A stretch of 64,000 nucleotides of DNA. It comes from Achromobacter seleniivolatilans (GTDB lineage: Bacteria; Pseudomonadota; Gammaproteobacteria; Burkholderiales; Burkholderiaceae_B). The first letter of the stretch is position 1, and every line of letters begins with the position of its first letter. Both the position numbers and the translations under genes were made by a program. Below the pieces are notes generated by a model. That model searched no databases and was not told the DNA's origin. It saw nothing but the letters and a program-made list of their open reading frames with translations. The stretch spans positions 5,952,001 through 6,016,000 of the forward strand of contig NZ_CP132976.1 in NCBI RefSeq assembly GCF_030864005.1, in the 5' to 3' direction. Below, in pieces: positions 50,562-59,285 of this stretch.

Positions 50562-53210
50562 ATGACAATTCTTCGGCGCGTCCTGTTCGGAAAACTCAAC
50601 CAACGCATGTTCCAGAGCCTGGAATCGGCAACGGCGTTCTGCAAATTACGCGGAAATCCGTATGTGGAAGTGGTGCATTGGCTGCATCAGTTGTTGAATC
50701 AATCCGACGGCGATTTGCAGCGCATCCTGCGTCACGTCGGAGCGGACACTGAGGTCATAGACCTGCATGTTCGCGAAGCTCTGGCATCGTTGCCGGGCGG
50801 CGCGGGATCGGTCAGCGACTTCTCTCATCAAGTTGAGATCGCGGTTGAGCGCGCATGGATCAGCACCACGCTGCAATTTACCGATACGCGCATCCGCGGC
50901 GCCTGGCTGGTGCATGCCTTGGCAACAGATCCTGAGTTGCGTCGTGTGCTGCTTGGAATTTCTCCTGAATTCCGCAAGATCCCCATGGACGAACTGGCCG
51001 GGCCATTGCGCGCCTGGATCGAAGGCTCTCCGGAAACCTCGGGCACCGAGGATGCAAAGGCGCCAGAAGAAGCCGTTGGCATGGGTGGCGAAGGCGACGT
51101 GTTGAGCAAGTTCTGCACCGACTTGACTGCCCGCGCCCGCGAAGGCGGCTTGGACCCGGTTCTGAGCCGCGAGATTGAGATACGCGCCATGGTGGACGTG
51201 TTGATGCGCCGCCGCCAAAACAACCCGATGCTGACCGGTGAGGCCGGCGTGGGCAAGACGGCTGTCGTCGAGGGGCTGGCGCTGGCGATCGCACGCGGCT
51301 CCGTGCCGCCCATGCTGGCCGGTGCGCGCGTGTTGAACGTGGATATCGGCGCCATGCTGGCGGGCGCCAGCGTGAAGGGTGAGTTCGAGTCACGCCTGAA
51401 GGGCCTGCTGGACGCGGCTAAGCGTTCCACAGCCATGACCATCCTCTTCATCGACGAAATGCACACCTTGATTGGCGCAGGCGGTCAGGCTGGCACGGGA
51501 GACGCCGCGAACCTGCTCAAGCCGATGCTGGCGCGCGGTGATCTGCGCGTGATCGGCGCGACCACGTGGGCGGAATACAAGCGCTACATCGAAAAAGATC
51601 CCGCGCTGACCCGTCGCTTCCACATGCTGCAAGTGGCGGAGCCGCAGCTGGAGCAGGCTGTAGCCATGGTGCGCGGCCTGGTGCCTAGCTTTGCGCGCCA
51701 CCACGGCGTGCTGGTGCGTGATGACGCCGTGCGCGCTGCGGTGACCTTGTCGCAACGCTACCTGCCCACTCGGCAACTGCCTGACAAAGCCATCAGCCTG
51801 CTCGACACGGCGTGTGCGCGAGTGGCGCTATCGCAACACGCGCCTCCCAAGGCATTGGAGCATGTTGAGCAGCGCATGCTGGCCTGCGAATCCGAGCGCG
51901 ACCTGTTAAGCGCCGAGGCTACCATCGGCTTGCGCGATGCGGCCGATCTGGCGGAGCTGGACGAGCGTATGGCTGCGCTGCGTGAGGAGAAGGCCGCCAT
52001 TGAACAGCGCTGGCAAGAACAGACGGCGCAGGTGCAGTCCCTGTTGGAGCGGCGAGTTGCTGCGTTAAAGGGCGGGGAAGACGGCGCAGAAACCGAATCG
52101 GCCGCCGCCTTGGCTGAGGCCGCGCAAGCCTTGCGCGCAATGCAGGGCGAGGCGCCTCTGGTGCATCCCGAGGTGGGCGATAGCGCGGTCGCGGAAATCG
52201 TTGCCGACTGGACGGGCATCCCCGTGGGACGCATGTTGACCGACGAGATCACGGCGGTGCGCAATCTTCAAGGCGCACTGCATGCGCGCGTGATCGGCCA
52301 ATCGCAGCCCATCGAACGCATCGTGCAACGCGTGCGCACGGCTCGCGCCGGATTGTCCGATCCGCAGAAGCCCCAAGGCGTGTTCCTGCTTGCGGGTCCT
52401 TCGGGCGTGGGTAAAACCGAAACTGCGCTGGCCTTGGCCGAATCGCTTTACGGCGGTGAACAGAACCTGATCTCCATCAACCTGAGCGAGTATCAAGAGT
52501 CGCATACGGTGTCCGGTTTGCGTGGCGCGCCTCCTGGATACGTCGGGTACGGGGAAGGGGGCGTGCTGACCGAAGCCGTGCGCCGCCGGCCTTACTCGGT
52601 GATCTTGCTAGACGAAGTTGAAAAGGCGCATAGCGACGTGCACGAGCTGTTCTTCCAGGTCTTTGACAAGGGCTACATGGAAGACGGCGACGGGCGCTAT
52701 ATCGACTTCCGGAACACGATCATTCTGCTTACGACCAACGTTGCCAGCGAACTGATATCGACGTTGTGCGCGGATGAGGAATCGCCGCCGACGTTTGACG
52801 GCTTGCGTCACGCCATTGACTCGGAGCTGTTGGCCCGCTTCCCGGCGGCGTTGCTTGGACGCATGACGATCGTGCCCTACGCGCCGCTGCGCGCGGATGC
52901 GCTGGCCAGCATCGTGCGCCTGCATCTGGATCGCGTCGTGCGCCGTATGGCAGACACGTTGAAGGCGCAGCTCTGCTACGAGCAAGACGTTATTGACTAC
53001 GTCGTGGCCGCCTGCCGAGTCGACCAGACTGGTGCGCGCGCGTTGATTGGTTTCCTGGAACAACACATTCTGCCGCGTCTGGCGGCAGTTTGGATGGATG
53101 CAATGGCCGACCGCAAGGCGCTGGAGCGCGTGGACATCAAGCTGTTGGATAAGGACGCTGGCCCCGACAGCGCGTTTGCGTTCGAACCCCATCTGGTTGA
53201 TGGAAACTGA
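50562..53210 (+). CDS. clpV: type VI secretion AAA+ ATPase ClpV (TssH)
   Basis: 882-aa Clp/Hsp100 ATPase that disassembles contracted TssB/TssC sheaths. Seen: N-domain (LRRVLFGKLNQRMFQSLESA), first nucleotide site GEAGVGKT (226-233), Walker B ILFIDEMHTL, coiled middle domain, second site GPSGVGKT (612-619) and ILLDEVEKAH. The frame is open to 50514, but ATG 50562 matches the usual ClpV N-terminus and lies after the predicted transcription start. It heads the T6SS locus, separated from tssB by regulator 5 and the fimbrial genes. Confidence 0.93.
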   Translation: MTILRRVLFGKLNQRMFQSLESATAFCKLRGNPYVEVVHWLHQLLNQSDGDLQRILRHVGADTEVIDLHVREALASLPGGAGSVSDFSHQVEIAVERAWISTTLQFTDTRIRGAWLVHALATDPELRRVLLGISPEFRKIPMDELAGPLRAWIEGSPETSGTEDAKAPEEAVGMGGEGDVLSKFCTDLTARAREGGLDPVLSREIEIRAMVDVLMRRRQNNPMLTGEAGVGKTAVVEGLALAIARGSVPPMLAGARVLNVDIGAMLAGASVKGEFESRLKGLLDAAKRSTAMTILFIDEMHTLIGAGGQAGTGDAANLLKPMLARGDLRVIGATTWAEYKRYIEKDPALTRRFHMLQVAEPQLEQAVAMVRGLVPSFARHHGVLVRDDAVRAAVTLSQRYLPTRQLPDKAISLLDTACARVALSQHAPPKALEHVEQRMLACESERDLLSAEATIGLRDAADLAELDERMAALREEKAAIEQRWQEQTAQVQSLLERRVAALKGGEDGAETESAAALAEAAQALRAMQGEAPLVHPEVGDSAVAEIVADWTGIPVGRMLTDEITAVRNLQGALHARVIGQSQPIERIVQRVRTARAGLSDPQKPQGVFLLAGPSGVGKTETALALAESLYGGEQNLISINLSEYQESHTVSGLRGAPPGYVGYGEGGVLTEAVRRRPYSVILLDEVEKAHSDVHELFFQVFDKGYMEDGDGRYIDFRNTIILLTTNVASELISTLCADEESPPTFDGLRHAIDSELLARFPAALLGRMTIVPYAPLRADALASIVRLHLDRVVRRMADTLKAQLCYEQDVIDYVVAACRVDQTGARALIGFLEQHILPRLAAVWMDAMADRKALERVDIKLLDKDAGPDSAFAFEPHLVDGN

Positions 53211-53221
53211 GGCGACTGAAT

Positions 53222-53869
53222 ATGCTCAATCCTATCCGTGTTGTGGTGGCGGACGGCCATCCCGTTTGCATCAAAGGCGTTCAAGTCGAGATCGCCGCCG
53301 TTGACCACGCAAGGGTAGTGGCTTGCGCTACGAATTCCACTCAGTTGTTCAACATTCTTCAGTGTCAGGCTTGTGATGTGCTGATCAGTGACTACGTCAT
53401 GTCGGGCGCCGATTTCGGCGACGGTTTGGGCATGCTGTCGTTGATCCAGCAACGGTACCCCGCGCTCAAGCTCATCGTGCTGACGTCAATCGACAGCCCG
53501 CTGGTATTGCAGGCTCTTGATAATCAGGGCGTGCGGGGCATTGTCAGCAAAGGGGATATGTCCGAGCACTTGCGCAATGCCCTGCAAGCAGTCTGGCGTG
53601 GCGAACGCTATCGCTCGCCACGCATCAACAGTGTGCTCAAGCCGGAAGGAGCCACGCCTGCCACCGATCGCGCTGGCACGCTGACGCGCAGCGAAGTCGA
53701 GGTAGTGCGCTTGTTTCTGTCGGGCCTGTCAGTCGGTGAAATCGCGGCGAAGTTCGGGCGCAGCAAGCAAACCGTGAGCGCGCAGAAGCGCGCTGCGATG
53801 CGCAAGCTCGACGTGCAAACGGATATCGAGCTTGTTCGCTACGGCATGCGAAATGGACTCACTGCGTGA
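53222..53869 (+). CDS. RcsB-like REC-LuxR response regulator 5
   Basis: 215-aa regulator, 11 bases after clpV and so probably in the same transcript. A close paralogue of regulator 1 (27161): the same VADGHP pocket with Gly for the second Asp, Asp57 in ISDYVMSGADFGDG, Lys in IVSKGD, HTH LTRSEVEVVRLFLSGLSVGE ... GRSKQTVSAQKRAAMRKLDV. The twin pair may bind the same DNA. Placement between clpV and the fimbriae suggests control of both. Confidence 0.9.
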   Translation: MLNPIRVVVADGHPVCIKGVQVEIAAVDHARVVACATNSTQLFNILQCQACDVLISDYVMSGADFGDGLGMLSLIQQRYPALKLIVLTSIDSPLVLQALDNQGVRGIVSKGDMSEHLRNALQAVWRGERYRSPRINSVLKPEGATPATDRAGTLTRSEVEVVRLFLSGLSVGEIAAKFGRSKQTVSAQKRAAMRKLDVQTDIELVRYGMRNGLTA

Positions 53870-53906
53870 TCCGCAGCGCCGCCATGAAACAAAGTGATCG
53901 AACGTG

Positions 53907-53924
53907 CGCAATGCCGTCCGATTG
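53907..53924 (+). promoter_or_regulatory. shared promoter element, site 9 (fimbrial operon)
   Basis: CGCAATGCCGTCCGATTG, 214 bases before the major pilin gene. The GTCCGATTGTT core is kept; the left half is degenerate and no good -10 is seen. Confidence 0.45.
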
Positions 53925-54137
53925 TTGCGTTGCCAGACGCTTAAGCCGTTGTTATTTCGATGCGCGTCAGACAGCGCTGATGTGCGCGTTGCCTGGCGCT
54001 GCCTAGACTGATCGAGGTCCTGTCAGATGATGGACAAACGAAGCTTGCCCGCCGCAGCGGTTAGGTGAATCGAGTTGTCGTGTTTTGAATTTTGACCACT
54101 GTTTTTTTACCTCGATATTCAAGATTAGGAAAGTAAG

Positions 54138-54671
54138 ATGAAATCCAAGATTTTTGGTTTGACCCTGGCCGCTATGCTGGTCAGCGCAGCAATGCCCGTA
54201 AGCGCTCAATCCGTCGGCACCGGCAAGGTGAATTTCAACGGTCTGCTGACTGACCAGACTTGCACGATCACGACCGGTTATGAAGATCAGCTGGTCACGC
54301 TGCCCACGTTGTCGACGAAATCGCTGACCCAAGCAACTGAAACCGCAGGTTCGACGCCCTTCGATATCTTGGTGGAAGAATGCCCGGCAGCTCTGACGCA
54401 AGTCCGTGCCCACTTTGAAATGACCAACATGGATGCGGCCACCCGCACCCTGCAGAACAACGCCACCACCGGCGCTGCTGGCAATGTGACCGTGCAGCTG
54501 GTGAACGCCGATCGTACGGTAATCGAAGCTGGCAGCGCAGGCGCCCTCTTTGATGTCAATGCCACCACGCACAAGGCGACCATGACCTATGGCGGCCAAT
54601 ACTATGCAACGGCTGCTACCACCCCCGGCATCGTCCAATCCTTCGCTGAGTTCACGCTGGCCTATCCGTAA
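54138..54671 (+). CDS. major fimbrial subunit (chaperone-usher pilin)
   Basis: 177-aa type-1-like pilin: signal peptide ending VSAQ, donor-strand N-terminal extension (VGTGKVNFNGLLTDQTC), the disulfide pair Cys (DQTCTI and VEECPAAL), and the C-terminal penultimate aromatic pattern FAEFTLAYP. First gene of the fimbrial operon with its own ~270-base leader, followed by a strong terminator that would raise its level over the assembly genes. Confidence 0.9.
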   Translation: MKSKIFGLTLAAMLVSAAMPVSAQSVGTGKVNFNGLLTDQTCTITTGYEDQLVTLPTLSTKSLTQATETAGSTPFDILVEECPAALTQVRAHFEMTNMDAATRTLQNNATTGAAGNVTVQLVNADRTVIEAGSAGALFDVNATTHKATMTYGGQYYATAATTPGIVQSFAEFTLAYP

Positions 54672-54695
54672 GGCTTTGCGCGTCTGAGTTGAATG

Positions 54696-54732
54696 GCCGC
54701 GGGGGGCGTCCCGCCCTCTGCGGCATTTTTTT
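54696..54732 (+). terminator. intrinsic terminator after the major pilin
   Basis: A GC-rich stem (GCCGC...GCGGC at 54696-54724, about 13 pairs including G-U) is followed by T7. Placed between the major pilin and the chaperone, it should give high pilin and lower chaperone/usher transcripts by partial readthrough. Confidence 0.85.
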
Positions 54733-54755
54733 GCCTTTTATATCCAAGGACTGTC

Positions 54756-55496
54756 GTGTTCCTCGTTTCTTTGCGCGCGGCGGTGGCCGTGCTTTTGGCT
54801 TGCGTGGCCGTTAGCGTAGACGCAGGTGTGGTGATCACCGGCACCCGCATTGTTTACCCGGAAGGCAGCCGTGAGGTCAGCGTGCGCTTGCGCAATGCAG
54901 ACACAAAACCGTTGTTAGTCCAGTCTTGGATAGATGACGGCTCACTCAATGAGTCGCCTAGCAAGCTGGATGTGCCGTTTATTGTGACGCCGCCCTTATC
55001 GCGGGTCGAGCCTCAAAAGGGACAGACGCTGCGTATCGTATACACGGGCGCGGACCTCCCGAAAGATCGCGAGTCACTCTATTTCTTGAACGTTCTCGAA
55101 GTGCCGCCCAAGGCCGAAAACAAGGCTGATGCCAACTTTATGCAGTTGGCTATGCGTACGCGGCTCAAGCTGTTTCTGCGTCCGGACAACCTTCCCATGC
55201 AGGTCGAAGATGCGCCGAATGCCCTGACCTGGACGGTCGCCGAAAAGGGCGTCATCCGGGTGCAGAATCCGACCCCCTATCACGTCACCTTCAGCCGCAT
55301 TCAGGCGAATGTTGCTGGCGCCCAAGTCGTCTTTGACCAATCCATGGTCCCGCCGTTCGGCTCTTTGGAACTGACGCGCTCCGTGAACAGGGCAGGAACC
55401 ACGCCGCCTGTGGAAGCGGGAAAGATCCGATTCGGAGCCATTAACGACTATGGCGCGGAAGTGCAGACGATCGCGGAAGTCCTGCCGCGCCCCTAG
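54756..55496 (+). CDS. periplasmic fimbrial chaperone
   Basis: 246-aa PapD/FimC-type chaperone that caps pilin subunits by donor-strand complementation. Seen: a signal peptide, GTRIVYPEGSREVSVRLRN, VTPPLSRVEPQKGQTLRI, the signature ESLYFLNVLEVPPK and the C-terminal immunoglobulin domain. Start is GTG 54756 with AAGGA five bases upstream; earlier in-frame codons lie within the terminator. Confidence 0.92.
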   Translation: MFLVSLRAAVAVLLACVAVSVDAGVVITGTRIVYPEGSREVSVRLRNADTKPLLVQSWIDDGSLNESPSKLDVPFIVTPPLSRVEPQKGQTLRIVYTGADLPKDRESLYFLNVLEVPPKAENKADANFMQLAMRTRLKLFLRPDNLPMQVEDAPNALTWTVAEKGVIRVQNPTPYHVTFSRIQANVAGAQVVFDQSMVPPFGSLELTRSVNRAGTTPPVEAGKIRFGAINDYGAEVQTIAEVLPRP

Positions 55497-55511
55497 GGTT
55501 CAAAGGAAAAA

Positions 55512-58214
55512 ATGATGTTGCGAGGTGGCGTGAAGTTGCAAAGAACACGGGCGACAAGAGCCTCGGCCAAAGCTGGCCAGGCGGGGAGTGGAAAGTGGTG
55601 CAAGGCGGCGATCACAGTGCTGATGTTGCCTTACGCTGCAAATGCAGCGGAACCTGCCGCAGCCCCGATGTACGCCGAAGTAAATTTCGACTCCAGGTTC
55701 CTGTTTGGAGCCCCTATGGACCTGTCGCGGTTCAGCCAAGGCAACGCGGTACTGCCTGGCGTTTACGCCGCCGATATCAGAGTTAACGGCCAGCGTGTAG
55801 GCCGGTTTGATGTGCAATTTCAAACGGTGGATGCAACGGGCAGAACCGAGCCTTGCTTCACCCGCCGTGAGTTGGAGACTTTAGGCATAGACTCTGCGCG
55901 CGCACAAGCTGCTAGCGTGGGAGGTCTGCCCCAGACGCCCGCCGAGTCAACTGGCGAATCGGGCGAATGCCTGGCGCTCAGTGTGGCCGTGCCCGGTTCA
56001 CGGGCCTATATGGACCTGGGTGACCTGGTGCTGGACCTGAGCGTGCCGCAGGCATTCATGTATGCGCGCGCCCGCGGCTGGGTCGATCCCGCGCGTTGGG
56101 ATAACGGCGCTACGGTGGGCTTGCTGGACTACAGCCTGAACGCGTATTCCAGCCGTCCTAACCACGGTGCCAGCGATTTCAGTAATATGTATCTCGGGTT
56201 GACGTCAGGGGTGAATCTAGGCCCATGGCGTTTGCGCCAGCGGTCCACCAAGAGCTGGTCAAACCGTGGGAATTCCAGCTGGAACAGCTTGGAAACGTAT
56301 GCGCAACGCGGCATCGAACCGTGGCGCAGCCAGCTTGTGCTGGGCGATAGCTATACCAGCGGTGAGCTCTTTGACACGACCAGCTTGCGCGGCGTCCGAG
56401 TGTTCAGCGATGACCGGATGCTGCCGGACTCAATGCGCAGCTACGCGCCTGTTGTGCGCGGCATCGCCGACACAAACGCTGTCGTCACAGTGCGGCAAGG
56501 CGGACGTGTGCTGCATGAGGAAAACGTCTCTGCTGGACCGTTCGAACTCTCGGACTTGCCGGCTTCGGGTTATGGCGGCGACCTGGAAGTCACCGTCCAA
56601 GAGGCAGATGGGCGTCAAAGCACTTTCAGCGTACCGTTTGCGTCGGTGCCGCTGCTGTTGCGGGAAGGCTTGCAGCGCTATAGCTTAGGCATAGGCAAAT
56701 ATCGCAATTCAGAGTTCGATAGTGAACCTTTGATGTTCGAAGGCACCTATCAGTACGGCTTGACCGATGCGGTGACGGCGTACGCGGGCAGTCAGGCCTC
56801 GGAAGGGTATACCTCGCTGATGCTCGGCTCTGCTATCAACACACCCGTGGGCGCGTTCTCGCTGGACGTGACAGGCGCACGCACCCAGGTCTCGGGCTCA
56901 ACCAGCACGGGCTTAAGCACGCGGGTGAACTACGCCAACATGCTGTCTGACACGGGCACCCGGTTTTCCATGGCGGGGTATCGCTACTCCACCTCCAACT
57001 TCTACTCGCTGCGTGACGCGCTCTTTGCGCGCGCGGGAAGCGACGAATCTTCTCGAACTTGGTACGACTATAGGGTCAGGGAACGATTCCAGATCAACGT
57101 ATCGCAGCCCGTCGGTGATCGGGGTAATGTGTTCATCACCGGCAGCCGCCAAAACTATTGGCGCGCCGACTCCGGTAGCGATCTGCAATTTCAGGTTGGT
57201 TACAGCAGCAGCTTCCGCACTGTGGGCTACTCCATCTACGCGCAGCGCATACGCAGCGGCGAATCGGCAACGCTGAGTAATCAGGTGATGTTGACGCTGT
57301 CGATTCCGCTGGGACGAAGTTCTACGGATACGGGGCCACGCTTCAACAGTCTTAGCAGCACGATTACCCGCTCGTCCAATGGTGACCACGTCGTGCAGGC
57401 ATCGGCTAGTGGCACCGGCGGTACCGACGTGCCGGTTTCGTTCGGGCTGACTGCGTCGACGGCGCAGACCGGTGGCTCGAGTTCCAGTACCAACACGTTG
57501 GGCGGCTACGGCTCCTATCGCGCGCCTTTTGGTACCTATACGGCGAACGCGTCAGTGGGTAATCAGATGCAGCAGGCTTCGGTAGGGGTTCGCGGTGCGT
57601 TGGTGGCACACGCTGGTGGCGTGACGGCCGGGCCATCGCTCGGACGCGCGGCAGCGTTGGTGCAAGCCAAGGGCGCCACGGGTGCGCGATTGATCAACGG
57701 CCAGGGGGCCGAGATTGATGGCAATGGCTACGCGCTGGTGCCGGCTTTGACGCCGTACCGGGTCAACAGTGTGATGCTGGACCCCGCCAAGCTCGGTATG
57801 GATGTGGAATTGGGCAGTACGTCCGAGGAAGTTGTACCTACGCTGGATTCCATCGTGCTCGTGGAATTGCGCACGACCCAAGGCAGGCCCGTGCTGTTGC
57901 GTCTGCGCCGTGACGGCGCCGAGGCGGTGCCTTTGGGGGCAAACGTATTTCAGGAAGAGGGCCAAAAGGCGCTGGGCACGGTGGGTCAGGCCGGAACCGC
58001 GCTGCTGCGCGGGATGGCGGAACAGGGGGCTGTGCGAGTCCGCTGGGGCGAAGGGGCAGACCAGCAGTGCCGGGCTGCTTATCGACTTCCGACTGAAACA
58101 GCCGAAAAACGGCCGGCAGACAGGTCAGGAATCGTCCGGCTACAGGTAGAGTGCCGGCCTCTCGAGCCGATAGCCCAAGCCGTTCCAGAGAAGGCGAGTG
58201 ACCATGAAATGTAA
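55512..58214 (+). CDS. outer-membrane fimbrial usher
   Basis: 900-aa FimD/PapC-type usher: N-terminal chaperone-binding domain (YAEVNFDSRFLFGAPMDLSR; YAADIRVNGQRVGRFDVQF), a 24-stranded barrel with the plug region (RGVRVFSDDRMLPDSMRSYA), and C-terminal domains (VEVECRPL-like ending). Length is normal. It follows the chaperone by 15 bases and overlaps the minor pilin by 11. Confidence 0.93.
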   Translation: MMLRGGVKLQRTRATRASAKAGQAGSGKWCKAAITVLMLPYAANAAEPAAAPMYAEVNFDSRFLFGAPMDLSRFSQGNAVLPGVYAADIRVNGQRVGRFDVQFQTVDATGRTEPCFTRRELETLGIDSARAQAASVGGLPQTPAESTGESGECLALSVAVPGSRAYMDLGDLVLDLSVPQAFMYARARGWVDPARWDNGATVGLLDYSLNAYSSRPNHGASDFSNMYLGLTSGVNLGPWRLRQRSTKSWSNRGNSSWNSLETYAQRGIEPWRSQLVLGDSYTSGELFDTTSLRGVRVFSDDRMLPDSMRSYAPVVRGIADTNAVVTVRQGGRVLHEENVSAGPFELSDLPASGYGGDLEVTVQEADGRQSTFSVPFASVPLLLREGLQRYSLGIGKYRNSEFDSEPLMFEGTYQYGLTDAVTAYAGSQASEGYTSLMLGSAINTPVGAFSLDVTGARTQVSGSTSTGLSTRVNYANMLSDTGTRFSMAGYRYSTSNFYSLRDALFARAGSDESSRTWYDYRVRERFQINVSQPVGDRGNVFITGSRQNYWRADSGSDLQFQVGYSSSFRTVGYSIYAQRIRSGESATLSNQVMLTLSIPLGRSSTDTGPRFNSLSSTITRSSNGDHVVQASASGTGGTDVPVSFGLTASTAQTGGSSSSTNTLGGYGSYRAPFGTYTANASVGNQMQQASVGVRGALVAHAGGVTAGPSLGRAAALVQAKGATGARLINGQGAEIDGNGYALVPALTPYRVNSVMLDPAKLGMDVELGSTSEEVVPTLDSIVLVELRTTQGRPVLLRLRRDGAEAVPLGANVFQEEGQKALGTVGQAGTALLRGMAEQGAVRVRWGEGADQQCRAAYRLPTETAEKRPADRSGIVRLQVECRPLEPIAQAVPEKASDHEM

Positions 58215-58764
58215 AGCGCTTAGGCTGTTCTCGAGGTCGTCCACCGTCGCTTTGCTGGCGGCCGCGACGCTGGTGCCAGGTGGCGCATTTGCCTCGACAG
58301 CGGATGTTCATATCACGTTCGCGGGACGCTACGTTCCGTTGAGCTGCAACGTGCAAGCCGGCAGCGAAGCCATTACGGTGGAGTTGCCGACCGTTGCGGC
58401 CCGGTCCCTGGCTTCGCCCGGCGATGTGGCTGGAGCCACTCGCTTTGAGATTCCGATCGAGTGCGAGGGCACAATCGGGACCGTGCGAGCCTACTTCCAG
58501 GCCGGAGTCACTGTTGACGCAAATGGACGCCTGATTCCACAGGATGCCTCGCCTGGCGTTGCGGCTCAGGGAGTGCGGGTCGAGTTGCTGAATGAATCAG
58601 GCAGCGTGATCCGGGTGGGCGACAAGACCAGCGTAACCCCCATCAGTGCCGATGGCAGCGAGGGCATCCTGCAATTGGTGTACTTCGCCCGTTATTACGG
58701 CACGGGCGGCGCCACGGCGGGCGTGGTGAACACCTACGTCAACTATGTGCTTGATATCCCATGA
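58204..58764 (+). CDS. minor fimbrial subunit (pilin-like)
   Basis: 186-aa pilin homologous to the major subunit: signal peptide ending AFA, Cys pair (SCNVQ, IECEG) and C-terminal VVNTYVNYVLDIP. It could be the tip or anchor subunit; no separate lectin domain is visible, so tip adhesion would rest on the pilin fold. Start ATG 58204 lies inside the usher end (GTG 58198 possible). Its TGA overlaps the ATG of the next, T6SS-type gene. Confidence 0.85.
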   Translation: MKCKALRLFSRSSTVALLAAATLVPGGAFASTADVHITFAGRYVPLSCNVQAGSEAITVELPTVAARSLASPGDVAGATRFEIPIECEGTIGTVRAYFQAGVTVDANGRLIPQDASPGVAAQGVRVELLNESGSVIRVGDKTSVTPISADGSEGILQLVYFARYYGTGGATAGVVNTYVNYVLDIP

Positions 58765-59285
58765 CGGAATTCATGGGGTCCGGCGCTGATCCGGATCTGT
58801 TCACCTACACGCCCTTGCTGGACGACACGTTGCTTCATCTGGCTGTGCTTGAACAGAACGCCGACATGGGGCCAATGCACGCGTGGCGCGCACGTTGCGT
58901 GGCGTTGCTGGCAGGGTTTGACGATGATCTGCTGAGTTTGGCGGTGACGCCCGCGCAAGCGAGAAGCCTGCGCCTTTCCCACGCTGTGCTGCTGGACGAG
59001 GCCACGTTGGCCTCGTGTTCGGCGCAGATGCGTAAAGAGTGGGAAGACGCGTCCCTGTGCCAGGTCGAATTGGGTGAGCCGGGCGCGGTGCAGGAAGTGC
59101 TGGCTGACATTGACGTTGTTGCTTCGGAATCCCGGGTTGGGGCGGGCTGGCTGCACTGGTATGTGCGACTGTTTGCAGCGGGTTTGCTGCGCCGCCGCTC
59201 CGATACGGCGTGGCGTTGCCGCCGGTTGAGCGATCGATTGCGCCTGATGTGGCCGGCGGCAGATGAGGTGATTGACAGTGAGTGA
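58761..59285 (+). CDS. short DotU/TssL-like type VI secretion protein
   Basis: 174-aa soluble protein. The pattern YTPLLDDTLLHLAVLEQ ... SLRLSHAVLLDEATLAS resembles the helical cytoplasmic DotU/TssL domain (..CALLDEA..). There is no C-terminal transmembrane helix, which TssL normally needs. It may work with the next product, which has the membrane helix and peptidoglycan-binding domain, as a split TssL. ATGA overlap with the minor pilin gene couples it to the fimbrial operon. Similarity is by pattern only. Confidence 0.5.
   Translation: MTEFMGSGADPDLFTYTPLLDDTLLHLAVLEQNADMGPMHAWRARCVALLAGFDDDLLSLAVTPAQARSLRLSHAVLLDEATLASCSAQMRKEWEDASLCQVELGEPGAVQEVLADIDVVASESRVGAGWLHWYVRLFAAGLLRRRSDTAWRCRRLSDRLRLMWPAADEVIDSE

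Noticed and set aside
35854..53924. E. coli-type RcsB box as the identity of the shared element
   Set aside because: The consensus TTCGTACYRGTCCGATTG does not match the TAAGAATATTCCTA-like RcsB box, so the regulator assignment is left open.
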